Shown here in pieces: positions 33,001 through 44,700 of a stretch of DNA of 64,000 bases. The DNA comes from Prinia subflava. Lineage: Eukaryota > Chordata > Aves > Passeriformes > Cisticolidae. The first letter of the stretch is position 1. Each line of letters starts with the position of its first letter. The DNA is taken from positions 16,721,098 to 16,785,097 of the forward strand of contig NC_086251.1 of NCBI RefSeq assembly GCF_021018805.1. Direction: 5' to 3'. The position numbers and the translations under genes are program-made. The notes beneath the pieces are model-generated. The model had not been told where the DNA came from. It did no database searches and saw nothing but the letters and a program-made list of their open reading frames with translations.

Positions 33001-34614
33001 ATGACAATGCTGATAACAGTAGCCTCCTCCACCCAGCCGGGTTCCCATCACCACCCCCTCTCTCCCCCTCCCACCCTCCCAAAGCCCGGGAAGGACAACC
33101 TGCGGCTGCAGCGGCTGCTGAAGAAGGCAGCCAGGAAGAACGCCACGCTCGCCACGGAGCAGGGCAAGTCCTTCCGCTCCAGCCTGTCGCCCGTGAACGA
33201 GGCCAGCCCCGACCAGGAGCGAGCTGAGAGCGCGGCCCCGGCAGAGGCCCCTGAAGCCACAGCAGCCCCCTGTGCCCCCCTGCCCGCCCACCTCTCCGTC
33301 AGGCCCGTCCAGCACCGCGCCCCCTCGCCCTTCCGAAAGGGGAAGCCCTTCACACTGAAGGTCACCGAGCAGCGGCGCATCGCTGAACACGTCAAGCTCA
33401 CAACCTCCTCGGCCATGCCCCTGCTACAGAAGCCAGGAGCCCCTGAGACTCCACAGCAGCCTGAGGGTGTGGATTCCCACCTTTCCTCTCCACCAGACTC
33501 TTCAGTATCCTTTTTCCCCCAGCCTCCTCCTTCCAATACACCCAGTAAAGAAAGGGCACCAGAGGTTACCTATGTCACCAAGGTGAACACTTATTTCCAC
33601 AGTGTCAAGCCACCCCGGGCTAAGACCCCCACACCAAACCCGACCCAAGGAACTGTCAGCCATGAAGACAGAAGGCCTACTTCCCCAGCCCCTCAAACAA
33701 GCAGCTCTGAACCCCCTTCAGAGCAGACACCCACCTCACTTGAAGACAGCAAGGCCGCTCCCCCCTTGCCAGAACCTCCCCTCCTTCCTGCTGCAGAGAC
33801 AGAGCCTCCTGTTCAAGCTCCCAAGCCTGTTCCTGCTGAGAAGCCAAGCACCTCTGATGCCCACACCAATAAGCCTACAACCCATGGAAGTGACACCGAA
33901 GTATCCAAATCCAAGACAGCTCCTGAATTACCCAAGCAAGACAGAGATGTCCTAAAACCATCAACATCCAGTGCTCCCTGGAGGCAAGCACGCCCTGCGA
34001 CAGCAACGCCAGCACAAGCGGATGGTACCGGGTCCACCTGCACAGACACCAAGGCAGAACATCTCCCTGAAGCCCAGATGACTCCCAGCTCACCCAACAC
34101 CAGCTGTCCCCCCAAGGCTGAGCCAGCACCATCGTCAGTAGAAGCACCAAGACCTCATGGAACCGGTGCCAGTGGCTGGCATCGCCTCAGGAAACACCTT
34201 ATGGTGCAGCCAGAAGCAACCAACTTCCCAGAGCCCAAGCCAGAAAAGCTGGGACAGGAGGAAGGGAACAAAGACAACGCTGCTCAAGCAGTCATTAAGC
34301 AAGACTGCATGCTGGTTAAATCGAAAGCCATGAGGATGTGGGATGCCATTTTATACCAGGTGACACTCACCAGGGAGAGGAAGCAGCAAGCAGAAGAGAA
34401 GAAGCCACAGAAGGAAGAAAGCTTCTTTCTTCCCCGGCGCTTACCCATCCTTCTACACAAGCCGCGGTTTGACGCCCGGAAGCTGAAGGAGCTGGCTGCC
34501 AAGCCCATGACAAAGATCAGCACCGTGTTTGAGGTGAGCCACTTTCGGCCCAAGGGGGCCGAGGAGCACGCCAGGAGCTTCAACAGAACGGCGTCAGGGT
34601 GGTCGGTCAGCTGA
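33001..34614 (+). CDS. PRR33: Proline-rich protein 33-like, single coding exon
   Basis: A 537-residue frame uninterrupted from ATG (33001) to TGA (34612-34614). It is rich in Pro, Ser, Thr, Ala and Lys, with no signal peptide or membrane segment. Visible modules: a basic segment RLQRLLKKAARKN (about 37-47), a KGKPFTLKVTEQRRIAEHVK segment (about 113-132), EVTYVTKVNTYFHSVK (about 188-203), a long low-complexity Pro-rich middle (about 205-430), and a C-terminal module with SKAMRMWDAILYQVTLTRER (about 441-460), FLPRRLPILLHKPRFDARKL (about 476-495) and TVFEVSHFRPKG (about 506-517). An acceptor CTTTTCTTGCAG ends 3 bp before the ATG, so an upstream noncoding exon is likely. The name rests mainly on synteny: PRR33 lies between LSP1 and TNNT3, convergent with LSP1. 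Its function is not established. Confidence 0.75.
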   Translation: MTMLITVASSTQPGSHHHPLSPPPTLPKPGKDNLRLQRLLKKAARKNATLATEQGKSFRSSLSPVNEASPDQERAESAAPAEAPEATAAPCAPLPAHLSVRPVQHRAPSPFRKGKPFTLKVTEQRRIAEHVKLTTSSAMPLLQKPGAPETPQQPEGVDSHLSSPPDSSVSFFPQPPPSNTPSKERAPEVTYVTKVNTYFHSVKPPRAKTPTPNPTQGTVSHEDRRPTSPAPQTSSSEPPSEQTPTSLEDSKAAPPLPEPPLLPAAETEPPVQAPKPVPAEKPSTSDAHTNKPTTHGSDTEVSKSKTAPELPKQDRDVLKPSTSSAPWRQARPATATPAQADGTGSTCTDTKAEHLPEAQMTPSSPNTSCPPKAEPAPSSVEAPRPHGTGASGWHRLRKHLMVQPEATNFPEPKPEKLGQEEGNKDNAAQAVIKQDCMLVKSKAMRMWDAILYQVTLTRERKQQAEEKKPQKEESFFLPRRLPILLHKPRFDARKLKELAAKPMTKISTVFEVSHFRPKGAEEHARSFNRTASGWSVS

Positions 34615-34699
34615 AGGCAGGCTGCCCCACAGCCCTGGAGGGGCACCCGCCACCGAGACACTGCCCAGTGGAGCCAAGCAAAAGGAAAAAGGGAAACGA

Positions 34700-34705
34700 A
34701 ATAAA
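34700..34705 (+). terminator. PRR33: PRR33 polyadenylation signal
   Basis: A canonical AATAAA lies 86 bp after the PRR33 stop codon, followed by CCAAGCCAGCA..., giving a short 3' UTR. Confidence 0.6.
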
Positions 34706-37700
34706 ACCCCTCCAAGCCAGCAGCCCCATGCTGCAGGTTTAAGGGTTACTCTCCATACATTTAAAAGCTCAAATGCATAACTACCACATCCACAGGAAAA
34801 CAAACGTGTTTGTTTTAACAAGTCAACAACAGTCATGGGATGCAGCAACAGAGTGAAGGGAGTGAAGGCACACAGTGAAGAGGACAAGCTGCCTATAGAA
34901 AAAAGACCAGCTTAGAGTAGGACACTGGAATCTGAATTTTTTGTTGCATTTATCTAAGACAGAGATAGATCCTAGGAACAGCAACAGCTGTAGATGAGAT
35001 GAAGGAATCTCGGTTGCTCCACATCCCTAGGGAGTCTTAGAAAGCAAACTCAAAGAGGATACATATAATCTCTATCTCCTCTACTGCAAGTGTACCCCAT
35101 GCCCATTTGCTGAGAGCAAAATGGAAACTCATCCTTTCACCCAAGGCACAGACAAGAGACAAAGTAAAATATCCTGCTCTCACCAAGCAGTTCCTCTGCC
35201 TAACAAAGTGGGCATCATCTGACATCCTCCTAGGCTAGTGTGCTAAATAATAATGCACAGAAGAGTTTTGTTTCAGTAATCAGGTTCTATTATGTATTTT
35301 ACCATGTTTTCTCCACAGTAGCTGACGGTTAATGTTTCCACAATAACCAACAAGACCCTGCTTTAGCAGGTGGGTATCCAATTCTGCATTTAACAAGGTG
35401 CTGGTTTCTGAGGGGTTCTGCTAATAACATGTAGTCTCATTTTCAGGGCGAGCATCATGACAGTTGCACACCTGCTTGTCCCTGACATCCTGAAAAAAGG
35501 GCATTTAAAGGAAAATCCCCAATTCTGCCCACCCACAGAGACAACTGGGCTTTCCAGTATTGCCCTTTGCAACTCCATGCCAGCAGGCTTGTGAGCATGA
35601 AAGTTGGGAGATGGGTTATTTCTGTTTCACAAGGGACTTGGTCATAATCTGAGTTGTTCCTATATAGCTAATAGGAGATTGCTATGTTCAGTCCAAATAG
35701 AATATAAAGAGCTGCATACAGAGTTTCCTTTTTTATGTGCAGAGGATAGGAACTGACCAACAGTTCCTCAAGCCAAACTGCAAACAGACTTAGAAACAAA
35801 ACAAAGAGCCCCTTTTGCCTTTTTATAAATCTTCCTATTTTGCAGTGATGCTATAAAAGCAGTTCATTTAGCAAACCTTCACATAAGTTTTCACTTTGCC
35901 AGTCTTATCTCTATTCTGTAACCCCTGCCCTACTCAAAGGGTAAGAACCATGCAGGAAGAATAACCCAGTTATCTAAAGTGGGGATTTCTTCAAACCCCC
36001 AGTTTAGAAAGAAAAAGGTAAAAGGAGGTTGGCAATGTGCCAGTAATCACAAGAGAATGCTATAGGTAAGCCTCTACAGGATAATTCAACATTGCTGCAA
36101 GAGAAGGCTACAGAGAAACATCCACACAGCACCACAAACATAAAAATTTAAAGAGTGCCGCGTAAAACACGTAATACAGATAAAGGCAACCTTTCCAGAG
36201 AGTGATAAATGGCACCTTCCTGCAGCACAGCCAGATGGATGTCTCTGCACAAAGGTCTGTATGCACAAGAGCCACAGTACTGGCATGAAGCAGAGCAGCC
36301 AACGTCAATTACATTTGGGAGACTAAGTGAAGGTGGTTTGAGAAGCACTGGTGCTTTAAAACAGCTTTTGTCCTGCACCAAGGACAACCACCCAGGGCAA
36401 ACCAGCAAGCCTCACCTAAGGCTTAGGTTTTGCACCTGCTAGGCTTCTAATCAGGCTGCATTCACACCCCAGCCCCACTGCACACAGATGAAGGATGGGG
36501 AAGTTGTTCACTGGGGAGAGCAATTCCCACAAGCAGAAGGAATGTGACAGAGGAAGGCAGGTCTGAGTGTATGGTTTAGTCCTTTTACCCCAAAAGCAAA
36601 GGGCAGAGGCACATAGCAAGCATGGCAAGTCCTGCAGAGACTGACCCTGACACAAGAGTACCACAGACAGAAGGACATATTCCTGTAGGCAACAGATTTC
36701 TACCAATGGCTGTTCACTTGGAAGTCATTGTGGTGTGTTCCAGCCTGAGCTGCTGTGCTGTGGAAGAGAAGGGGAATGCTACTGGGCACAGAATTTGCCT
36801 ATTTTTCAATGCCAAATAGCATCAGGCAGTTGTTAAGAGTCCAAATTGACACTTACAGAAAACCCCTTGTTCCACAGCCTGCAGTGAGGTCCCGCAGCCC
36901 AGGAAGGGAGGGCAGGAGAAGAAAAACACACCCATGTTTAAGTGACTAGAAAGCTGATAAGGTGGTGTAACGCAAGTGACAGGGGTGAGCCGGAAGGGTT
37001 TTGGGGCAAGAAGGCCATGACAGTGATCCAGCAGTAGGGAAAAAGGATGAACATGGTGGGGGTGCAGAGGAGCAGGAAGCTCAGAGCATACAAGACAGCT
37101 AAGAACTTCAGAACAGAAATAAGCCAAGCTCCTTCAGCTGTCACAGCCATTTTGCTATTCAGAGCAGAAAAAAACCCAGTACTTCCATGTGAACAAACCC
37201 AGAGAGCAACAGTGTTGTGCCATGGATGTTTTGGAATGCCGAGTGGATCCTAGAGGACATCTTGTGACAATTGCCTTTCAAGAAAGGATGCTGGACAAAG
37301 ACCAGAGCCAAAGGCACTTTCACTTGAGCTGCTTTGAGAAATTTAGGTAGGGCAAACAAAACCTGCTGGCAACCTAGCAAAACCTGTTTGCTGTTGGGAA
37401 CTTAAACTCAGTAGGTTCCCACCTGGTGCACTGAAACAGACTTCAGGAGAGAGAGGAAACTGATCCAAGGGGACACCTTATAATAGGTTTCTCAAAGCCA
37501 CAGACAGAGAAGCAAGTTGAGGATGCAAGCTCTGTGGACTAGAAACAGTTTCAGGCAGTCTTGGGCTTGTACTGCTGCCCATCTCAAAGTAGCATTCAAA
37601 AGGGCGTCTCCTCTAAATGGGCACTACAAAAGGAAAAAAACAAGCCTAAACAAACAAAACAGTGCAACACTCAGAAGCCAGCTCCTTAAGGGTGGGAGGG

Positions 37701-38671
37701 AGGGGAAAGAAGGAACACAGGCCCCAGAAGAATTCAGAAACAAAAGGTGTTTTGTAGCAGGCAGAGCTATTTTAACCTTGGCAATGAAATAAAGCTTCTT
37801 TTTTATAGTAGGGGAAAAAAGAGAATGAGCTTGTTTTCACCCTCAACTTCCTTTCCACTCATTGTGCCAGATGCTGCCCAGTTGGATCCAACCAGTTATC
37901 ACCTCCCTCTATGCCATTCCTCCTTATTGCCACAACCCTCCACTATCGTCCACTCAAGATAACACCAGGATATCTATGAGCATAAACACAATAGGAACAT
38001 GAGATCCAAAGACCATTTCAAGAGAGCACAGGGACAGCAAACCGGCTCTGCCTTCCCTTGCTGCACATCAGAGAACAGTCCTTTCTGCTCTGTTGGTCTA
38101 CCCAGTACAGCAGATGTTCACATCCTTCCTGCTACAACCTTATTATAGACTGCTTCCAAGAGGTTATTGAAGTCATTTAAAGTTTTCTCCCTGATTAATT
38201 CAGTAAATCTGGGAATTAAATCCCAGAAACATTTGAATTTCAGAAGTACATCAGCCCCCATGCTCAGCCAGAATGACTTCCAGCTATCTACTCCTTGCAG
38301 CTTAAGAGAGCATAAGGAAAGACAGCAGATAGAGACCATTCCTTTGAACTAGCAAAGGCAAACACATCTTCACCCAAGCAGCAGTAGCTAAGGCACTTGC
38401 CCTGCAGATTAAACTAACAGAGGTATCCAGCTTCCCAGCAGCATCAGAAAGGCAGAGACCAAAACAAACCCTTGCTGTGTACCCACTCCATTCCAGCCCA
38501 GACAGTCAGGCCCAGAAGCAAGGCTCCAGCTGTTCCCACAGAGAACCTTCCAACTCACCCCAAGGGCTGCTGGCAGAAATAACCCCAGCATCCTGCCAGA
38601 ACAGCCCAGGAGTTTGTTACACAGAGCAGAGTCACATCCCACCTACCTGGTTAATGAGTTCTCCAGACATA
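34706..38671. other. Convergent interval between PRR33 and LSP1 3' ends
   Basis: About 4 kb with no supported exon. It should hold the LSP1 3' UTR (minus strand, leftward from 38671) and possibly PRR33 read-through. I found no clear minus-strand AATAAA close to the LSP1 stop, so the LSP1 3' end is left open. Confidence 0.5.
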
Positions 38672-38761
38672 CTACTGCTCTGCAGCATCGTCTATCAACA
38701 CCTTCTTGTACTGGCCATGGCCTGTCGCAACAAATTTATACTTTTTGCCAGAAGGAATGGA
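38672..38761 (-). CDS. LSP1: LSP1 exon 10 (C-terminus and stop)
   Basis: The acceptor is CTCCTGTTCAG. It encodes SIPSGKKYKFVATGHGQYKK and VLIDDAAEQ, then TAG at 38674-38672. GKKYKFVATGHG is the most conserved part of the protein. Confidence 0.95.
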   Translation of the reverse strand, partial: SIPSGKKYKFVATGHGQYKKVLIDDAAEQ

Positions 38762-41700
38762 CTGAACAGGAGAGAAAGGAAGAGTCAAAGTCAGCATTTT
38801 TCTCCATTAAGTAGGCAGTCAAAAATCAAATCACTGAAGCCAGAGGAGCACATGATACAGTTGCCTTTAACCCCAGAGGGCTTGGGGACAGCCCATTCTG
38901 TACTGCCTCCTTCACACAAACTCTCTGCACAGATCCACCACCACCTTCTATAAGCATAAGGTAACACAACCAGAACAGGACATGCAATAGGAAAGAAGAT
39001 GCAAGGCAGGCATTGTGAGGGAGGGCTCCTCTAAGAGCCCAGACCCCCAAGTCAGGGCTCTTTCCATCCAAGGCAAGAGACTGGGATTCACCAGATACTG
39101 CCAGTTTCAACACAGGAATTGACAACATACTTTGATCTTCCTCTCCCAGCCTAGACAGTTTGAGCAGTAGCTGCTTGTTGCATTTTAGAAGACATTTCCA
39201 CAAACATTGCCATAAAACACAGATCCATCTGCAAGTGATACTACCTTAGGTTCAGTTCCACTTAGTTTTGCACATTTTGTTTACTCTCAGTGCCAAAAAG
39301 CGTAACAAGAGCAAAATTACTCAAATTTGCAGTTCCATTTGAGCCTAGAAGACTGGGACTCCCAGCCTGTGGGCTGAGAACAACAAGCTATTCAAGAGAT
39401 CTTTCAGAATTATTGGATATAAAAGGGGTTTTGCCCCCATTTTCACTAGGGCTGAACCAATAGCAATTTCACTGTCAGGAAGAGCTCTTAAGCATGCAAT
39501 TGCATTGATAGATGCAGGCAACCCTTGTCCCTACAGAACAACATCTTCTCAATACTTCCAACCCAGCAACAGCTCTTTTGTTTTTCAGGAGAGCAAGTGC
39601 TCTCACACTCACAGACACCAACTCACCTTGATACTGCTCTCAGGTTTGGGACTCCCCTTCTGTTCCCAAAGGCTTCTTTTACTCACGATGTCTCCAGCCA
39701 CGATATCCTGAGAAAATGATGTTTTCATTACCCTTCACTGCTAATGCTGCTGAACGTGTGTCTGTGCACATCCATTTCCAACCCACACATCTGACCCCCT
39801 TTTTTTTATTTACAATATCACATCATCTGACCTATAACAGCTGCTGCTAAAACCCATGACTGTGAAAACATCTTCCTGTTCCCAGTGTATCCTATGTTTT
39901 CCTACCACTCTTCCACAAGAGTCTGAATTAGCTTCAAGATGTTTATTTTCTTAAGTTCATTAACTATTTAGGACATGTAAACAGCAAGGCTTCTCTATCG
40001 TAAGGAATTCTGCTCTCATAAACACAGATTTGCAAACATGTCAGAACCAGCCTCACCCACAACATCCAGAAAGTGAAATCACTGAGAGCAATACATAATG
40101 CTCTCTGCATTTTCCAAGTTTATAAGATTTATCACCTCAGTACTAACTAGATGCAGCTTCATGCTTGACAACTGGAGCCCAGCCCAAGCCCCAGAAGGAC
40201 ACACATGCATTCTCCCCACCAGCTGATTTTATTCCCATTTCAAATCAGAGCCTCAACCAGCAACACAGAGGTCTTCCTGGATGTACCACCAAGAACAACT
40301 GGGGACCTTGGCAGAAAAACTCAATCTCCAAGGAGCAAAGCCTTACAACATGATAGAAGGCCTCTAATATCAATGCCTGTGGAGCTTGTAGGCCCCACAA
40401 ACAAGATGTTCCAACAGGATAAACACAGACAAAGCACATTGTGCCCAGGGACCAGTCCCTGCCTCCAGCACAAGAAAAGCAAGTGCTCCAAGGGCTGTAC
40501 CTTACAGGCTGAGGGCTTCACAGCAGACTGAGCTGTGACCTCCCCAGTCTCCCAGAGGCTTTTTGTGCTGGCTACCATCATGCTCGTGGTGGGAAGGTCA
40601 AGAGAGGGCTGCCGGACAGGTTTTGGAGCCTTTGTGGAGGTCTGGAAAATAAATGGAGACAGTTTGCCATCAGAGTGTGTCTCTTGATTATTTTTAACCC
40701 TGGAAGGTCCTTGGAGATAAGGGGTTGTGAAAGGTGACTTGTAGAGTCCTACTAGTCAGATACTCCCACTCTTTAAGCAGAGAACATGAAAAAACAAGCA
40801 TGGGACAGGTAGCTAAAGAAACCTACTTCATGCTGTGGAGGGACAGACAGACAGGAGCAAGGAGTGCTCCCACCCAAGGGAAGACAATCTAGTTGTCATC
40901 TCGCAGATGACAAGGCATGGTGGGAGAGCAACAGCAGCCAAGAGGGCTCCTGGGAGGGTGGGGGCAGACACAACACAGCACCCACCTCGATGGCCTGCGT
41001 GTACTGCTCCAGCCTGTCATCAATCTTCGACACTGGGAGAGGAGGCTGACTCTTCTTTACGCTGTTACTGCAAAACAGAGGGGAGGGTTAAGGTGTTCCC
41101 CAGCACCTCAGGCAGAGCGAGGACTCTGAGGGCTACAGGCAGCCTGTCACTCCTGCCCTGCCCACAGCAGGACCTGCTGACAATCCCCATCTGCAGCAAG
41201 TACCTACTTCACCCTGAGGCCAACCCCAGAAATACCTTTTCTGTATTGAGCGGTTCAGCGACTCAGTTCTGTCCGTGATCTGAAGGGGAAGAAGACAAAG
41301 ATACAACTTTTGTCCATGGACCTCAGATGGATGCAGGTCACCTTCACTGACCATTTCTTGGCCCTGATTTCTCACCCACATTTTAGTTAGAAATGCCTCA
41401 CTCAGCCTCCATGTTCCTCTACTCTCTTCAGAGAGACAGCGAGCATTCCCCTTTCTTCCTTCTTTCCAAGCAGGGGAAGAGAATCCCAACCACTTTGGGG
41501 GGCAAACCAACAGTGTGTAAATTGACTGACAGCTGAAACACCAACCAGGACCATTTTCTCTGCTCGCTCTGGTGAAGGAGAAGGTCTCTCTCAAACCTTT
41601 GGTTTCCTAGCCAGACAGAAAGGGAAATGGCAAGCACAGAAAGACAACGAGGAAAACTAGATGCCACATCTGCAGAAGAGAAGCCAAGCATGGGAGCAGC

Positions 41701-44700
41701 ACAGGCAGGGGGGGGTTTAGGTCAACTTATCCACGCCAGAGAAGCACAAAGACAGGGCAAGCCAGCACATGGAGCCACCTGCAAGGCAGCTCTTCATGTC
41801 AAGAAGCCATCAGAAAGAGTTCTGCACCAGAGGCTCCTGTGCAATAACTCTTTGGCCAAGACAGGAAGGCAAGCAAACACTTCACAACCACTCAGGAAAG
41901 GAAAGCTGAAATGTTGCTAAACCTTGTGACTCCTTCATGCCTCAGAAAACAAGCATACAGAGAGAAAAATCACCTTAAAGCCAAAGGGGGGCTTTCTTAA
42001 CACCAGCTCCCACAGAGTCAAAGAGCAGCAACCAAGTAAAAAGGAGCCTTCTCCCCCTGTAAAACTGCTGCCTGTGCCACAGGAAACATCACCTACCAAG
42101 TCAGCAGATAAAAAACAGCACTAAATGATCCTTTAAGATGCTTTCAGGATGCTGGTGCTAAATTTTAGCTAAACAGAAGACAAGACCATGTCACATAGAG
42201 GACACATTTACCAGCTGTTCCCAAGAGCACAAAGCCCATTAGAGAACAACCAAATAGTGCAACCCTGGCTAATAGAGATGACCTGGGCAGAGTCACTCTG
42301 CAGGGCCTCCCCCAGCAGCACTTCAGAAGCCCATCAGCTGCTCTGTCTGCCTGCTGTCAGCCCACTCCTTTGCTTGCTGCTGCAGGAGCTGCTGCTTGCC
42401 TCTCAGCCATGATTTCACCTTGCTCCTTGATGGGCAGGCTGGTACCTGGCAAGCCACAGCACCAACCTGAAAGGGAAACCTGCCAGATCCTGGCCTCAGC
42501 TTCCCAAGCACAAGTATATGCCAATAGGAAAAAGCCAGGAAAAAGCCTTGCCCACCCTGCTAGGGAGATGATGTGCAGGTGCAAACCATACACAGGCACT
42601 TCTGAAAGGTCATGAACAAGCATCAGGTTAAACACAGAGGGGCCTAGAAAGAGCTGTAAGTGGCAATGTGTCTCAGTGTGACAGTCTAGGTAGGAACGAA
42701 CTTTCACTGTGCTATTTGTAGACCACCTCCCCGCACCCCTGGCATTTCCCTGCAGTGAGAATTGTGCTTTTCCCTGGTCCCAAAGCACTTTCTGAAGGCC
42801 AGAAGAAACCACAGTTGCTCATTCAGCCAGCCCCAAAACTCAGGGCTGCCCTCAGGCCAGACTGGCCCTCTGAACCCCAAACATCCCATCACCCAACATC
42901 AGCTTGCCCCAGATGTGTCCCAGCCTCCACCAGCCACATCTGGCAGGGGAACACACCACCGACTGCAGATGCTTTTGTCTTTCCACTACAAGCAGGGCTT
43001 CTGCTGAGCTTCCTGTGCCAAAACACCTTCTTGATAGCCAGTGTGCTTCATTCTCAGTGTTCACAGAGCCCTGCTAGCTGGGTGCAAAGATGATCCTTCC
43101 TTTGGAAGGATTCCAAGCTCAGATTTGTCCTGAACAGTTTTACATCCAGCTTAGTGTGCGGGAGAGCTCTGACATCACCATTATAAAACAGAGAGACTGC
43201 ATTTCTAAACCCTTCCCTGAGCTAATCCTAGCAGCAGTAGTTAAGCTAAGGTCAAGAAGCTATGTGTGTTTTCGGGTTGTAAAGACAGAATTTTCAGCAC
43301 ATAAAAGTTGCTGAAAGTGTTTTCCACATTTTCTCACCAGTCCCACTTCAGGAACATTCTTTGGCTACTCTCACCACACTTTTCAAACCTGGCATTAGCA
43401 CCCAGCCTGCATCCACACCCACTCTGTCTCCCCTTTGTTAATTTGACTACAAAATGGATTCTCCACTAAGAGCAAGAATCTGATGGCTGTAGATGATGAA
43501 ACCTTCCTCTTGCCATCTATTTACAGATGCAAAAGGAAGTACTCATACAATCACCCCCAGTCAGGAAATATTGAGTAAGCTGTGAATAACACAAAACTAA
43601 CTTCAATAAAAGCAAAGGTAGTTCTAATAGCAGATCAACAGGCTACACAGACTCCTCACCATCTCCCTCACTGCTACAATCAAAAAGGTTAGGGCTTACA
43701 AAGACAAGAAAACCCATTCAGTACAGAATCACTTATCTTTATCTATTGTATTCAAAAGCACACACACAGAGCTGAGGATTTGTAGTAGATGCAACACAAG
43801 CCATAAGATGCAATTCAGGTGGTGTTAATAATGGAAGTTTCACAAGAGCATCAGTGCAGAGAGAAGTGATTGGGAAGGACACAATGCTTCAGAGATCACA
43901 AATCCCCATTTGTTTAAACAACTTGAGTCATACATTTTGTTCTAAGTAAGAGAGAAATGACACTGTTTCAGTTACTGTTTTTTTTTCCTTTTAGAAGGGA
44001 AATTTCTTTAGGATTAAGTTCTTGTGAATTTTGTTAAAGACTACACAAGTTGAAAGCACAAGGTATCTCAGTATCACAGTATTTCCTGGAGCCCTCAATG
44101 AACTTTAGACTTTTGGAGTGATTACTACAGCCTCAACAGCTCAAGCAGGCAGAGTAGGAGGAGAGGAGGTTGACAGCCATGAAAGATGGGGCAAATTGCT
44201 CAAGTGGTTTGTCTCAGCTTGTAGCAGGACAGATAACGGGACTCACGCCCCACACTGCTGTAAGCCCTGGATAATCTTTGCTCTCCACTAGTTGGGGCCT
44301 CTGTTGTGACAGTTGTCGGGCATCCAGAGGGGCCCCAGGAACACAAACCTTTGTGGAGCACACTGCAGTGTGGTCAGAGCACAGCTCCTCCTCCTCCAGG
44401 CTGGCAAGGCTTGGGGTCTTTGGGCGTTTCTCTGGTGTTTCTTCTTCTTTCTCTCCATCATTTCGCCTTCTCTTCTTCTCCTGAGTGCAGGAAAAGAACA
44501 AGCCAGGAAGTGAGTTGGTCAAACTGCTCATTATGCAACAACAGTGATTTTTCCATCTCCCAGGCTTCCTGCTTCACACTAAATAAACACAAAAGCACGG
44601 AAACTTTTGAGTTAACATTATCTAATTTGGAAGCATTCAGGAAGCAGCTCATATGTCATTTGGAAGGGAGGACACAAATCAGAAATTCTGCAGGTTCAAA

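Larger units (their letters stand above)
38762..44246 (-). other. LSP1: LSP1 introns 5-9
   Basis: These are the introns between exons 5 and 10 (38762-39626, 39708-40500, 40642-40985, 41068-41235 and 41280-44246). No further exon or recognisable repeat was seen. The longest, about 3 kb, carries only short unsupported frames. Confidence 0.5.

Noticed and set aside
32947..33536. Minus-strand frames opposite the start of PRR33
   Set aside because: They are antisense shadows of a GC-rich, Pro/Ala-coding sequence.
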